Shown: positions 7,219 to 14,901 of the stretch, in pieces
How the letters are laid out: the number at the start of each line of letters is the position of its first letter
How positions within the stretch are numbered: the stretch's first letter is position 1
Assembly: GCA_002309805.1 (NCBI GenBank)
Contig: DBYJ01000054.1
Coordinates: 14,219 to 38,283, forward strand
From: Bacteroidales bacterium UBA1189
GTDB taxonomy: Bacteria; Bacteroidota; Bacteroidia; Bacteroidales; Bacteroidaceae
Direction of reading: 5' to 3'
Length of the DNA stretch: 24,065 nt
Program-made: the position numbers and the translations under genes
The notes under the pieces: model-generated
What the model saw: the letters and a program-made list of their open reading frames with translations, nothing else
Databases searched by the model: none
Told to the model about the DNA's origin: nothing

Positions 7219-8123
7219 CAGAACAGCTTGGCAGGATATTCGCCTGCATCGACAAGCGCCTTGATTCTATCGACAGTACCCTGACGGTCGGCAGCGTAGG
7301 TGACGCCAAACCACACGGCAGTAGTGTCGAGCACCTTCACGTTGGCACGGCCTGTTGTGATGAGGTTGTTCACCACCAGCGGGATGAAGAACTCTGCCTT
7401 GGGCTTGCCGATGTTCTCCTTCAGGAAATCGACGAACATCTCCTCGCTATACTTGAAGTAGTCGGGTGTGAAGCCCCACATGTTCATCGAAACGGGGGTG
7501 TTGTCGGGGACAGCCACCCACTTGCCTTCCTCGTCCTTGTAGCAGACGGGGCCATCGACGCGCATAATCTCCGTGCGCTCCACGACGGTGGTCAGGTTCT
7601 CGTCGGCATCCTTGCTGCAGATGCCGCGAGCCACAGTACCGTTCTCGCTCAGCGTGTTAGCCACGCGGAAGCCCACCATCGAATAGTCGTTCTTGCTTCC
7701 CTCGGGCAGGGCTGCAAGGTACTTGCCCATCACGGCAAAGGCATCACGCCCATAGAAGTCGTCGGCATTGATGACGCAGAACGGCTCGTTGATGACGTCC
7801 TTGCCCATCAGCACAGCGTGGTTCGTACCCCACGGCTTGACGCGTTCCTCGGGACAGGTGAATCCGGCAGGAAGGTCGGTAATTGCTTGGAACACCAGCT
7901 CCGTGGGGATGTGCCCCTCATACTTGCTCAGCACCTTGTCGCGGAAGTCCTGCTCGAAATCCTTACGGATGACAAAGACAATCTTCCCAAAGCCGGCGCG
8001 GATGGCGTCGTAAATCGAATAATCCATAATCGTCTCGCCGCTGGGGCCAAGACCGTCCAACTGCTTCAGGCCACCATAACGGCTTCCCATGCCTGCAGCC
8101 AACACAAACAATGTAGGTTTCAT
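7218..8123 (-). CDS. Nucleotidyltransferase (NTP_transferase family)
   Basis: A 301-residue cytoplasmic nucleotidyltransferase of the type that makes NDP-sugars from NTP and sugar-1-phosphate. The N-terminus carries the nucleotide-binding signature LAAGMGSRYGGLKQLDGLGPSGETIMDYSIYD (first part LAAGMGSRYGG, residues 7-17); INADDFYGRDAF is the metal-binding region. The frame is open further upstream, but start 8123 is chosen because it places the signature at the usual distance and lies downstream of the promoter at 8168-8200. It is first in an operon with pyrK and pyrD; the link with UTP supply is suggestive but the sugar is unknown. Compared with GalU or RmlA it lacks features I can assign firmly. 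Confidence 0.88.
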   Translation of the reverse strand: MKPTLFVLAAGMGSRYGGLKQLDGLGPSGETIMDYSIYDAIRAGFGKIVFVIRKDFEQDFRDKVLSKYEGHIPTELVFQAITDLPAGFTCPEERVKPWGTNHAVLMGKDVINEPFCVINADDFYGRDAFAVMGKYLAALPEGSKNDYSMVGFRVANTLSENGTVARGICSKDADENLTTVVERTEIMRVDGPVCYKDEEGKWVAVPDNTPVSMNMWGFTPDYFKYSEEMFVDFLKENIGKPKAEFFIPLVVNNLITTGRANVKVLDTTAVWFGVTYAADRQGTVDRIKALVDAGEYPAKLF

Positions 8124-8167
8124 GATACAAAATGAATTAAAATTGACATTTTCTTTGAATCTGTGTG

Positions 8168-8200
8168 CAAAGATAAAGAAAAAAGTTGTTTCTTTGCAAA
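8168..8200 (-). promoter_or_regulatory. Promoter of the nucleotidyltransferase-pyrK-pyrD operon
   Basis: On the minus strand TTTG (8200-8197), 21 nt, TATCTTTG (8175-8168): a full match. The divergent cyclophilin gene starts at 8215, so the two transcription units share this 90-nt gap. Confidence 0.75.
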
Positions 8201-8214
8201 AAAAAACAGAAATT

Positions 8215-9105
8215 ATGAAAAGAAACCCCTTTTTGATTCCCGTTGCAGCTTTGCTGTTGTGCCTCCCTCTCGCGCTGGCATCGTGCGGAAACGACAAGAA
8301 GAGCAAGGCCGAGAAGGCACCTGAGACGGTTGTAGACGCCGACACCATCCCTGTGGATGCCGACCAGTATGTGCGCATTGAGACGACGGAGGGCGACATC
8401 ACGCTCCGCCTCTTCCGCGACACCCCCCGCCATCGGCACAACTTTGTGAAGCTGGCTAAGAAGGGCTACTACAACAACCAGACGTTCTATCGCATCATCT
8501 CCGGCTCGCTCATCCAGGCTGGCGACCCTGCCTCCAAGACAGCCACGAGGGAGACGAAGCTCGGCTCGGGCGACGTGGATTACACGCTCGAACCCGAACT
8601 CATGCCCGAGAAGTACTACCACCGTCGCGGAGCTATTGCTATGGCGAGCTACAAGCCCATGCTAGAGTCGAGTGGAGGTCAATTCTACATTGTCACCGGC
8701 TACAAGCATCAGGACGTCCGGTTGAACAACGACGAAATCCGCGTCAACAAGAAACGCCGCGAGGTGGTCTTCGACAGCATCACCAAGCAGCCCGTCTATC
8801 AGGAGCAGCTGAAGGTGATGAAGCAGAAGGACAACAAGCGCGGCATCTGGAACGTGAAGGAGGAAATCTCAGCCAAGACTGACTCCGTGATGGCCACACG
8901 CAAGCCCTTCGCCTACTCTAAGGAACAACGGCAGGTCTATAAGACCATTGGTGGCGAAGCCAGCCTGGACGGATTCTACACTGTCTTCGGCGAAGTCATC
9001 GAGGGCGACGAAGTGCTGACGAAGATTGAGAAGCGCGCCGTTAATTCCGACAAACGCCCCTTCGAAGACGTCCGCATCAAGCAGATTGTCGTGTTAGACA
9101 AATGA
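8215..9105 (+). CDS. Cyclophilin-type peptidyl-prolyl isomerase, lipoprotein
   Basis: A 296-residue exported protein-folding factor catalysing cis-trans isomerisation at proline. The start at 8215 gives MKRNPFLIPV, a hydrophobic stretch and the lipobox LASC with the modified cysteine at C24, so it should be membrane-anchored; the frame is open upstream but that would bury the signal. The cyclophilin domain begins near residue 53 (VRIETTEGDITLRLF) and shows QTFYRIISGSLIQAGD (R93 and Q101 match the catalytic Arg and Gln region of cyclophilins) and SSGGQFYIVTG (Q156, F157). A charged insertion of about 75 residues (roughly 165-240) separates this from the final DGFYTVFGEVIEGDEVLTKI. The TGA stop overlaps the ATG of the M16 protease, so the two are co-transcribed and probably coupled. 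Confidence 0.92.
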   Translation: MKRNPFLIPVAALLLCLPLALASCGNDKKSKAEKAPETVVDADTIPVDADQYVRIETTEGDITLRLFRDTPRHRHNFVKLAKKGYYNNQTFYRIISGSLIQAGDPASKTATRETKLGSGDVDYTLEPELMPEKYYHRRGAIAMASYKPMLESSGGQFYIVTGYKHQDVRLNNDEIRVNKKRREVVFDSITKQPVYQEQLKVMKQKDNKRGIWNVKEEISAKTDSVMATRKPFAYSKEQRQVYKTIGGEASLDGFYTVFGEVIEGDEVLTKIEKRAVNSDKRPFEDVRIKQIVVLDK

Positions 9106-10355
9106 CGGTTGACACAACCACTCTCCCCTGCGGCATGCGATTGGTGCATGCCGAGGTGCCCGATACGCAGATGGTGGCGCTCTGTGTCCTCTACCGCGTG
9201 GGCGCCCGCAACGAAGACCCCGACCACACGGGGTGGGCGCACTTGCTGGAGCACCTGATGTTCGAGGGCACGCCGCGAGTGCCCGACTACGACAGCCGCG
9301 TGCAGTACATTGGCGGAGAGAACAACGCCTTCACCAACAACGACTTCACATCGTTCTACATCACCGTCCCCCGCGAGCATGCCGAAACGGCGTTCTACCT
9401 CGAGGCCGACCGCATGCAGGGTCTTACTTTCGACGAGCGGAGCGTACAAGTGCAGAAGCAGGTGGTGATAGAGGAGTTCAAGCAGCGCTTCCTCAGTCAG
9501 CCCTATGGCGATGTGCAGCACCTCATCCGTGCGCTCGCCTACCGCGTCCATCCCTATCGCTGGCCGACCATCGGTGTCCATCCGTCGCACATCGAGCTGG
9601 CTACCCCTGACGCCCTTCGTGCCTTCTATCACCGTTTCTACCGCCCTGACAATGCCATCCTCGCCGTCGCAGGCGCCATCTCATGGAAAGAAGCCCAAGC
9701 GCTGGCAGAGAAGTATTTCACTGATTACTGCTCACTGTTCACTGATCACTGTTCCCTATTCTCTAATCACTCTGTCCCTTTGCCTCCTGAGCCTCTCCAA
9801 ATGCGGATGCGGCGGAAGACGGTACGCAGGGATGTCCCGATGGATATGATAGCGCTCTCGTGGCACATGGCCGACCATTTCTCGCCCGACTTCTACGTCT
9901 GCGACGTCATCACCGATTTGCTTGCTGCGGGACAAAGCGGACGCCTAGCACAGCACCTCATCAGCGAGCAAGGCCTCTTCAACCAGATTGATGCCTATAT
10001 CACCGGCAGTATCGACGCAGGCCTCCTCATTGTCGAAGGCCGTCTTAACCCTGATGTCACTCTCCCTCAAGCCGAGGCCGCCATCCGCAGCGAGGTCGAA
10101 CAGCTCAAGCACGAGCCTGTCAGCGACTACGAGCTGGAAAAAGTACGCAACCGTTTCGAATCCGACCGTCTCTGGAGTTCCATCAACCCTGTTAACGTGG
10201 CCGTCAGCCTTGCGCAGCACGCTCTCTACGGCACCACCCCTGCCGAAGAAATCCGCCGCTACCGCGCCGTCACAGCCGCTGACGTACAGCGCGTTGCCCG
10301 CAGTGTCCTCACAAATAAAAATTGTTCTGTGTTGTATTATAGGTCAATTCGTTGA
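9102..10355 (+). CDS. M16 family zinc metalloprotease
   Basis: A 417-residue single-unit member of the insulinase/processing-peptidase family. The inverted zinc motif HLLEH (H47, E50, H51) sits in GWAHLLEHLMFEGTPR, and the third ligand is probably E124 or E125 in KQVVIEEFKQRF. The N-terminal M16 domain spans about 8-155 and the second M16_C domain about 160-400 (HRFYRPDNAILAVAGAI onward). No signal peptide is seen, although the partner gene encodes a lipoprotein. Residues about 207-225 (YCSLFTDHCSLFSNH) come from eight 7-nt repeat units inserted in frame, in the linker after the AEKYF helix; the flanking domain sequence looks intact. The ATG overlaps the previous stop (ATGA). The stop lies inside an intrinsic terminator. 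Confidence 0.92.
   Translation: MTVDTTTLPCGMRLVHAEVPDTQMVALCVLYRVGARNEDPDHTGWAHLLEHLMFEGTPRVPDYDSRVQYIGGENNAFTNNDFTSFYITVPREHAETAFYLEADRMQGLTFDERSVQVQKQVVIEEFKQRFLSQPYGDVQHLIRALAYRVHPYRWPTIGVHPSHIELATPDALRAFYHRFYRPDNAILAVAGAISWKEAQALAEKYFTDYCSLFTDHCSLFSNHSVPLPPEPLQMRMRRKTVRRDVPMDMIALSWHMADHFSPDFYVCDVITDLLAAGQSGRLAQHLISEQGLFNQIDAYITGSIDAGLLIVEGRLNPDVTLPQAEAAIRSEVEQLKHEPVSDYELEKVRNRFESDRLWSSINPVNVAVSLAQHALYGTTPAEEIRRYRAVTAADVQRVARSVLTNKNCSVLYYRSIR
9719..9774 (+). repeat. TCACTGN heptamer array inside the M16 gene
   Basis: Eight consecutive 7-nt units: TCACTGA, TTACTGC, TCACTGT, TCACTGA, TCACTGT, TCCCTAT, TCTCTAA, TCACTCT. The period is clear, and decay grows to the right. It resembles the intergenic 7- to 8-nt arrays of this window but is translated. 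Confidence 0.8.
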
Positions 10356-10363
10356 CCTTTTTT
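10342..10363 (+). terminator. Intrinsic terminator overlapping the M16 stop codon
   Basis: GGTCAA (10342-10347), loop TTCG, TTGACC (10352-10357), then TTTTTT. The TGA stop of the protease (10353-10355) is in the 3' arm of the stem. The convergent gene ends 8 nt further on. Confidence 0.85.
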
Positions 10364-11118
10364 CATATGCCTCCCACCCCCGTCACAATCATGCCGAGGC
10401 CGAAATAGAACATCAGGATGCAGCAAAGCCGCGCCTTCTGCGTCCGTGCCCCATAGCGCCAGAGCAGCAGCGAAAGCACCGTTGTCAGTCCTCCCGCTAC
10501 GGCGCCGAACAGACGGAACCAGACGCCCTCCTCCATCATACCGCTCACGAGAGGATAGGAACCTATCAGGAAGAAGTGGCCCCACCAGTTGCCGACAAAG
10601 GCAAGCACGAACGCCCATACACCCCACGAGAACGCGTGCCTGTGGTAACAATAAATAAGAAGTATTGCGCACACGATGAAGAGGAACAGCGCCGACGAGC
10701 CCTCGATATGGGGGAAGCAGGTGAGGAAATCCTCCTGCACGATGCTGAAATGCCAGGCACTCTCGCCCATCGCCTGCCACAGCAGCGTGCCGCCCGCATA
10801 GCCGATGAGGAACGCCCCTAGCGTCCTCCCCCGCCCTGCTGCCCGGGTGGCCCACCAGGCAGCGACGAACGAGCAGACAAAGCCCAACAGCATGTATGCC
10901 AAGCGCATGGGCGACGGGTCAACTTCCTCGCCATCGTCCATGTGAGGCGGAATGACGGAGGCCATGTCGCGCCCCAGATAGAGGAACGTGGCGAACAGGC
11001 CGACTAGCACAGCCGTTATCAACAGGATACCGCCCAACGCAGCGCCCCACTCGCGGAGGGCCGTACGGCGGTCGCAACTCTGCGTCTTGGAGAATCGGAA
11101 GTGTTCCATCGCGTACAA
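10363..11118 (-). CDS. Unidentified polytopic membrane protein
   Basis: A 251-residue protein with about seven hydrophobic segments: roughly residues 26-48, 72-90, 101-118, 142-160, 163-185, 203-220 and 228-249. The N-terminal 25 residues are charged and cytoplasmic-like; an acidic loop (HMDDGEEVDPSP) separates the first two segments. I recognise no family motif; Trp, His and Glu residues inside the membrane part (QAMGESAWHF, NWWGHFFLIG) may be functional. A second ATG at 11109 would give MEHFRFSKT and fits a promoter-proximal start (TATTTTTG at 11145-11138) as well as 11118 does. It is a single-gene unit, convergent with the M16 gene and downstream of cysK's terminator. Confidence 0.8.
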   Translation of the reverse strand: MYAMEHFRFSKTQSCDRRTALREWGAALGGILLITAVLVGLFATFLYLGRDMASVIPPHMDDGEEVDPSPMRLAYMLLGFVCSFVAAWWATRAAGRGRTLGAFLIGYAGGTLLWQAMGESAWHFSIVQEDFLTCFPHIEGSSALFLFIVCAILLIYCYHRHAFSWGVWAFVLAFVGNWWGHFFLIGSYPLVSGMMEEGVWFRLFGAVAGGLTTVLSLLLWRYGARTQKARLCCILMFYFGLGMIVTGVGGI

Positions 11119-11137
11119 GGCTTTTCGTTTCTGTTTG

Positions 11138-11145
11138 CAAAAATA
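11138..11145 (-). promoter_or_regulatory. -7 box of the membrane protein gene
   Basis: TATTTTTG on the minus strand, 20-27 nt before the start codon. No clear TTTG at the proper distance upstream, and the box touches the T-run of the preceding terminator. Confidence 0.4.
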
Positions 11146-11148
11146 AGA

Positions 11149-11176
11149 AAAAAGGGGAACGCTTCATCCCCTTTTT
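11149..11176 (-). terminator. Intrinsic terminator after cysK
   Basis: AAAAAGGGG (11149-11157) pairs with CCCCTTTTT (11168-11176) across a 10-nt loop. On the minus strand the T-run follows the stem, 43 nt after the cysK stop. The stem could also act on the plus strand. Confidence 0.85.
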
Positions 11177-11218
11177 CCTGAAAAAATGTCCGTTTTTGCA
11201 ACTGGGTTGCAAAAAGCC

Positions 11219-12154
11219 TTAGCCGAAGATATCCATCGACAGATAGCGTTCTCCCGTATCGGGAAGGAGGACAAAGATGTTCTTACCCTTGTATTCGTCC
11301 CTCGCAGCCACTTCGGCAGCAGCAAAGGCAGCGGCTCCGCTGGAGATACCCACCAGCAGCCCTTCTTCGCGCGCCATTGCACGGGCTGTGGCAAAGGCAT
11401 CCTCGTTACTGACGGGAAGAACCTCGTCAATGATGTCGCCGTTGTAGTTCAACGGCACAAAGCCAGCGCCAATGCCCTGGATTTTGTGCGCTCCGCTGGG
11501 TTGTCCGCTCAGCACAGCCGAACTGGCTGGCTCAACGGCAATCAGGCGAGCATGGGGAAATGTTTCCCGGATGGTTTTCCCCGTGCCACTAATGGTGCCT
11601 CCCGTGCCCACACCCGCCACAAAGGCATCGATGGTGATACCCGCCTTCAGGGCGTCCTGCACCAGCTCCTCACCCGTCGTGACGGCGTGGATGGCAGGAT
11701 TGCTGGGGTTCTCAAACTGCTGAAGGATGACGGCGCCGGGAGTGGCGTCGCGCAGCTCCTCAGCCTTGCGGATAGCGCCCTTCATGCCCTCGGCGCCCGG
11801 GGTGAGCACAATCTGCGTGCCATAGGCGGCTGCCAGTTTGCGCCGCTCCACCGACATGGTTTCAGGCATCGTAAGGATGACCTTATAACCCTTCACGGCT
11901 CCCACCAGCGACAGCCCCACGCCCGTGTTGCCCGACGTCGGCTCGATGATGGTGCCCCCAGGCCGAAGGACACCCTTACGTTCGGCGTCCTCAATCATAG
12001 CCAAGGCGATACGGTCTTTCACCGAGCCGCCCGGATTGAAGTATTCGACTTTGGCAAACAGGCTTGCCGTCAGGCTGCGGTTTGCAGCGAAAGTGTCCAG
12101 GCGCACGACGGGCGTGCGGCCTATCAGTTCTGTTACCTTATTAAATATAGCCAT
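11219..12154 (-). CDS. cysK: Cysteine synthase A (O-acetylserine sulfhydrylase)
   Basis: A 311-residue PLP enzyme making cysteine from O-acetylserine and sulfide in the cytoplasm. The PLP lysine is K46 in NPGGSVKDRIA. PTSGNTGVGLSL is the substrate and cofactor loop, VGTGGTISGTGK binds the PLP phosphate, and GISSGAAAFAA is the C-terminal family signature. Length is normal. It follows metY by 15 nt in the same operon that begins with the serine acetyltransferase, so the three genes cover O-acetylserine formation and sulfide fixation. A strong terminator lies after it. Confidence 0.97.
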   Translation of the reverse strand: MAIFNKVTELIGRTPVVRLDTFAANRSLTASLFAKVEYFNPGGSVKDRIALAMIEDAERKGVLRPGGTIIEPTSGNTGVGLSLVGAVKGYKVILTMPETMSVERRKLAAAYGTQIVLTPGAEGMKGAIRKAEELRDATPGAVILQQFENPSNPAIHAVTTGEELVQDALKAGITIDAFVAGVGTGGTISGTGKTIRETFPHARLIAVEPASSAVLSGQPSGAHKIQGIGAGFVPLNYNGDIIDEVLPVSNEDAFATARAMAREEGLLVGISSGAAAFAAAEVAARDEYKGKNIFVLLPDTGERYLSMDIFG

Positions 12155-12169
12155 AGTGATTGAGTCTTT

Positions 12170-13456
12170 TTAGATTTGTGCAAAAGCCTGATCAAGGTCG
12201 TCAATGATGTCGTCGATGTGTTCCACGCCGATGCTGAGACGCACAGTCGAGGGGGTGATGTGCTGCTCGGCAAGTTCCTCGGGCGACAGCTGCGAGTGGG
12301 TCGTCGAATAGGGATGGATGACGAGCGACTTCACGTCGGCCACGTTAGCCAGCAGGGAGAAGATTTTCAGCGCATCGATAAACTTCCAGGCATCGTCCTG
12401 CGTGCCTTTGATTTCGAACGTGAAGATGGAGCCTCCGCCCTCGGGGAAGTAGCGGTTGTAGAGCGCGTGGCTGCGGTGCGAGGGCAGCGAGGGGTGCGAG
12501 ACGCTTGCCACCTTCGGATGATGCGACAGGTAGTCCACCACCTTCAGGGCATTGGCCACATGGCGCTCGATGCGCAGCGGCAGCGACTCCACGCCCTGCA
12601 GCAGTATCCACGCATTGAAGGGCGAGATGGCAGCACCGGTGTCGCGCAGCAACACCGCACGGATGCGGGTGACGAAGGCGGCAGCCCCTGCCACGTCGGC
12701 AAACACAGCTCCGTGATACGAGGGGTCGGGCTTCGCCAGCGTGGGGAACTTGTCAGGCACAGCCTTGAAGTCAAACTTCCCCGCATCGACGATGACGCCG
12801 CCCAGCGACGACCCGTGTCCACCGATGAACTTCGTAGCCGAATGGATGACGACGTCGGCGCCGTACTTGATGGGCTGGATGAGGATGGGGGCAAAGGTGT
12901 TGTCCACGATGAAAAGGACGTTATGCCTGTGTGCCACCTCGGCTATGCCGGCAAGGTCGGCAACGTCGGAATTGGGGTTGCCCAGCGTCTCTGCGAGGAT
13001 GACCTTGGTGTTGGGGCGGATGGATGCCTCGAGGGCCCTGAGGTCGTTCACATTGACGATGGTGTTGCTGATGCCGCTTGCTGCCAGCGTATGGGTGACA
13101 AGGTTGAAGGTGCCTCCGTAGAGGTTGTCGGCAGCAACCAGATGGTCGCCATGCTGGAGGACGTTCTCCAATGCGTAGGTGATGGCAGCGGCACCCGAGG
13201 CAACAGCCAATCCGGCTACACCGCCCTCAAGAGCCGCAATACGATCCTCCAGCACAGCCTGTGTGGAGTTGGTGAGACGTCCGTAGATGTTACCAGCATC
13301 GCGGAGGCCGAAGCGGTCGGCAGCGTGCTGCGAGTTGTGGAAGACGTACGATGTTGTCTGGTAGATGGGCACGGCGCGGGCGTCGGTAGCAGGGTCGGCA
13401 CTCTCCTGACCCACATGCAGGGCCAGCGTTTCAACGTGAAGTTTCTTTTCGCTCAT
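12170..13456 (-). CDS. metY: O-acetylhomoserine sulfhydrylase
   Basis: A 428-residue PLP enzyme of the Cys/Met metabolism family, expected to join sulfide to O-acetylhomoserine to give homocysteine. The start ETLALHVGQ, the loop PIYQTTSYVFHNSQHAADRF and IYGRLTNSTQAVLEDRIAALEGG are characteristic of MetY rather than of the shorter cystathionine synthases. The PLP lysine is K209 in SATKFIGGHGSSLGG. The C-terminus LSIGVEHIDDIIDDLDQAF is also standard. Some members also act on O-acetylserine. Located between the serine acetyltransferase (51 nt) and cysK (15 nt) on the same strand, tying sulfide entry into cysteine and methionine to one transcript. Confidence 0.95.
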   Translation of the reverse strand: MSEKKLHVETLALHVGQESADPATDARAVPIYQTTSYVFHNSQHAADRFGLRDAGNIYGRLTNSTQAVLEDRIAALEGGVAGLAVASGAAAITYALENVLQHGDHLVAADNLYGGTFNLVTHTLAASGISNTIVNVNDLRALEASIRPNTKVILAETLGNPNSDVADLAGIAEVAHRHNVLFIVDNTFAPILIQPIKYGADVVIHSATKFIGGHGSSLGGVIVDAGKFDFKAVPDKFPTLAKPDPSYHGAVFADVAGAAAFVTRIRAVLLRDTGAAISPFNAWILLQGVESLPLRIERHVANALKVVDYLSHHPKVASVSHPSLPSHRSHALYNRYFPEGGGSIFTFEIKGTQDDAWKFIDALKIFSLLANVADVKSLVIHPYSTTHSQLSPEELAEQHITPSTVRLSIGVEHIDDIIDDLDQAFAQI

Positions 13457-13507
13457 AGTTTTCTGTTTTATAAGATTATTACTAAATGAATGTCTTGAGA
13501 AATGGGG

Positions 13508-14266
13508 TTATATCCCTCCCCCGTTAGTGAAGAATTGCTCGGTGACAAGCTCTCCCTGCAGCACCTTCGAATGGGGCGGGACGTCGTGCGTCAGCCAGAC
13601 GTTACCTCCGATGACGGAGTCGTGCCCTATCCGCACGCGACCCAGGATGGTGGCGTTGGAGTAGATGGTGACATTGTCCTCGATGATCGGATGACGGGGC
13701 TGGTTGACGGGCTGTCCCGAGGCATCGAAACGGATTTTCCTTGCGCCGAGCGTCACACCCTGATAGAGCAGCACGTGGCGCCCGATGACGGTGGTTTCGC
13801 CCACCACGATGCCCGTGCCGTGGTCGATGGCGAAGTACTCGCCAATCTGTGCCGCAGGGTGGATGTCGATGCCCGTTGCGCTGTGGGCCTGTTCCGTCAG
13901 CATACGCGGGACGAGCGGCACACCCGCCTTGTGCAGGAAGTGAGCCGTGCGGTAGTGGAGCATGACGGTGACAGAAGGATAGCTCAGCACCACTTCCTCG
14001 AAAGAGTGCGCAGCAGGGTCGCTTTGGATAATGGCCTGCGTGTCCGTCTGCAGCAGGCGACGGATGTCGGGCAGCGCGAGGACGAAGGCCCGGGCGATGT
14101 CATCAGTGCCTGTTGCATCAGCAAGCAGACGGGCTATCTCCCCCGTCACGTCGTCGTTGCCGTAGATTTCGGGGAAGACCGTCTGGCGGATAAGCGTCAT
14201 CACTTGCCTGAGCGCCTCGGACGAGGGCAGCGGCGATGGGGTCGGGATGTTTCGTTCAGCTATCAT
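13508..14266 (-). CDS. cysE: Serine O-acetyltransferase (EpsC/CysE type)
   Basis: A 252-residue left-handed beta-helix acyltransferase that acetylates serine with acetyl-CoA, the first step of cysteine synthesis. The N-terminal helical domain (about 1-130) is followed by hexapeptide repeats (about 135-230): GIDIHPAAQIGEYFAIDHGTG, with the catalytic His/Asp region, then VVGETTVIGRHVLLYQGVTLG and IIEDNVTIYSNATILGRVRIG. The C-terminal tail FTNGGGI differs from the classical CysE tail that docks CysK. Overall length and layout match the EpsC-like enzymes of Bacteroidetes. It is first in the cysE-metY-cysK operon, with a good promoter and an Lrp-type palindrome upstream. Confidence 0.93.
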   Translation of the reverse strand: MIAERNIPTPSPLPSSEALRQVMTLIRQTVFPEIYGNDDVTGEIARLLADATGTDDIARAFVLALPDIRRLLQTDTQAIIQSDPAAHSFEEVVLSYPSVTVMLHYRTAHFLHKAGVPLVPRMLTEQAHSATGIDIHPAAQIGEYFAIDHGTGIVVGETTVIGRHVLLYQGVTLGARKIRFDASGQPVNQPRHPIIEDNVTIYSNATILGRVRIGHDSVIGGNVWLTHDVPPHSKVLQGELVTEQFFTNGGGI

Positions 14267-14289
14267 TGCTTTGCAGACTTTTTTCGCTG

Positions 14290-14322
14290 CAAAATTACGA
14301 TGACAGAAACGCCTTTTCCAAA
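14290..14322 (-). promoter_or_regulatory. Promoter of the cysE-metY-cysK operon
   Basis: On the minus strand TTTG (14322-14319), 21 nt, TAATTTTG (14297-14290), ending 24 nt before the cysE start. Full match to the Bacteroidetes pattern. Confidence 0.8.
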
Positions 14323-14336
14323 CTTTTTGCTATTTT

Positions 14337-14351
14337 CAGAAAATTATTCTG
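14337..14351. promoter_or_regulatory. Perfect Lrp-type operator palindrome
   Basis: CAGAAAATTATTCTG, a perfect inverted repeat (CAGAA/TTCTG around AATTA). All 15 positions satisfy the E. coli Lrp consensus YAGHAWATTWTDCTR. It lies 15 bp upstream of the cysE operon -33 box and 31 bp before the -7 box of the Lrp/AsnC gene, so one bound protein could act on both promoters. Confidence 0.7.
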
Positions 14352-14382
14352 CAGACATTGCGGTTTTCCGAATAAATCTATT

Positions 14383-14390
14383 TACCTTTG
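14383..14390 (+). promoter_or_regulatory. Promoter of the Lrp/AsnC gene
   Basis: TACCTTTG matches the -7 box; ATTG at 14357-14360 is a weak upstream box 22 nt away. The start codon is 44 nt downstream. Confidence 0.7.
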
Positions 14391-14433
14391 CCGCACCAAA
14401 AGACATTTGCAGAAAAAAACCATTTCACCCGAT

Positions 14434-14898
14434 ATGAAACAAGATTTAGACGCCTACGACCTTCAGCTGCTCCAGGAGTTGCAGCACGACGGCCACCTCA
14501 CCATCAAGGAACTTTCGCAGAGGGTACACCTGAGCGTGTCGCCCGTGTTTGAGCGCGTGCGTAAGCTGGAGCGCGAGGGGTACATACAGGGCTACGTGGC
14601 CGTGCTCGATGCCGAGAAGCTCGACTGCGGCTTCATCGCCTTCTGCTATATAAAAATGAAACAGCATTCCCACGAGAATGCTGTTCAACTGATGACTGCC
14701 GTGCAGCAGATACCCGAGATTGTGGAGTGCTACAACATCTCAGGCGACTACGATTTCCTGCTGAAGATCTACGTCAAGAACATGAAGCAGTACCAGCAGT
14801 TCGTCCTGCGCATCCTGGGCGACATCCCTGCCATCGGCAACCTGAACTCCTCTTTCGTCTTAGGCGAAGTGAAGAATTCGCACTATCTGCCAATCTGA
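14434..14898 (+). CDS. Lrp/AsnC family transcriptional regulator
   Basis: A 154-residue feast/famine regulator. The N-terminal helix-turn-helix occupies about residues 4-55 (LDAYDLQLLQELQHDGHLTI, KELSQRVHLSVSPVFERVRK) and the C-terminal RAM ligand-binding domain about 65-150, with VECYNISGDYDFLLKIYV as its core. The start at 14434 gives the usual Lrp N-terminus and follows the promoter; the frame is open further upstream across the promoters, which would be non-functional. It is divergent from cysE-metY-cysK, and a perfect Lrp-type palindrome lies between, so it probably controls sulfur amino acid synthesis and itself. The effector (cysteine, methionine or another amino acid) is not visible. 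The octamer array begins 3 nt after its stop. Confidence 0.93.
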   Translation: MKQDLDAYDLQLLQELQHDGHLTIKELSQRVHLSVSPVFERVRKLEREGYIQGYVAVLDAEKLDCGFIAFCYIKMKQHSHENAVQLMTAVQQIPEIVECYNISGDYDFLLKIYVKNMKQYQQFVLRILGDIPAIGNLNSSFVLGEVKNSHYLPI

Positions 14899-14901
14899 AG
14901 G

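Noticed and set aside
8124..8441. N-terminal extension of the nucleotidyltransferase by 106 codons
   Set aside because: It would run through its own promoter and antisense to the cyclophilin gene; the nucleotide-binding loop belongs at the N-terminus.
12176..13489. 437-codon plus-strand frame opposite metY
   Set aside because: Mirror frame of a GC-rich coding region; Val/Gly/Asp/Arg-rich, no recognisable fold, while metY on the other strand is certain.
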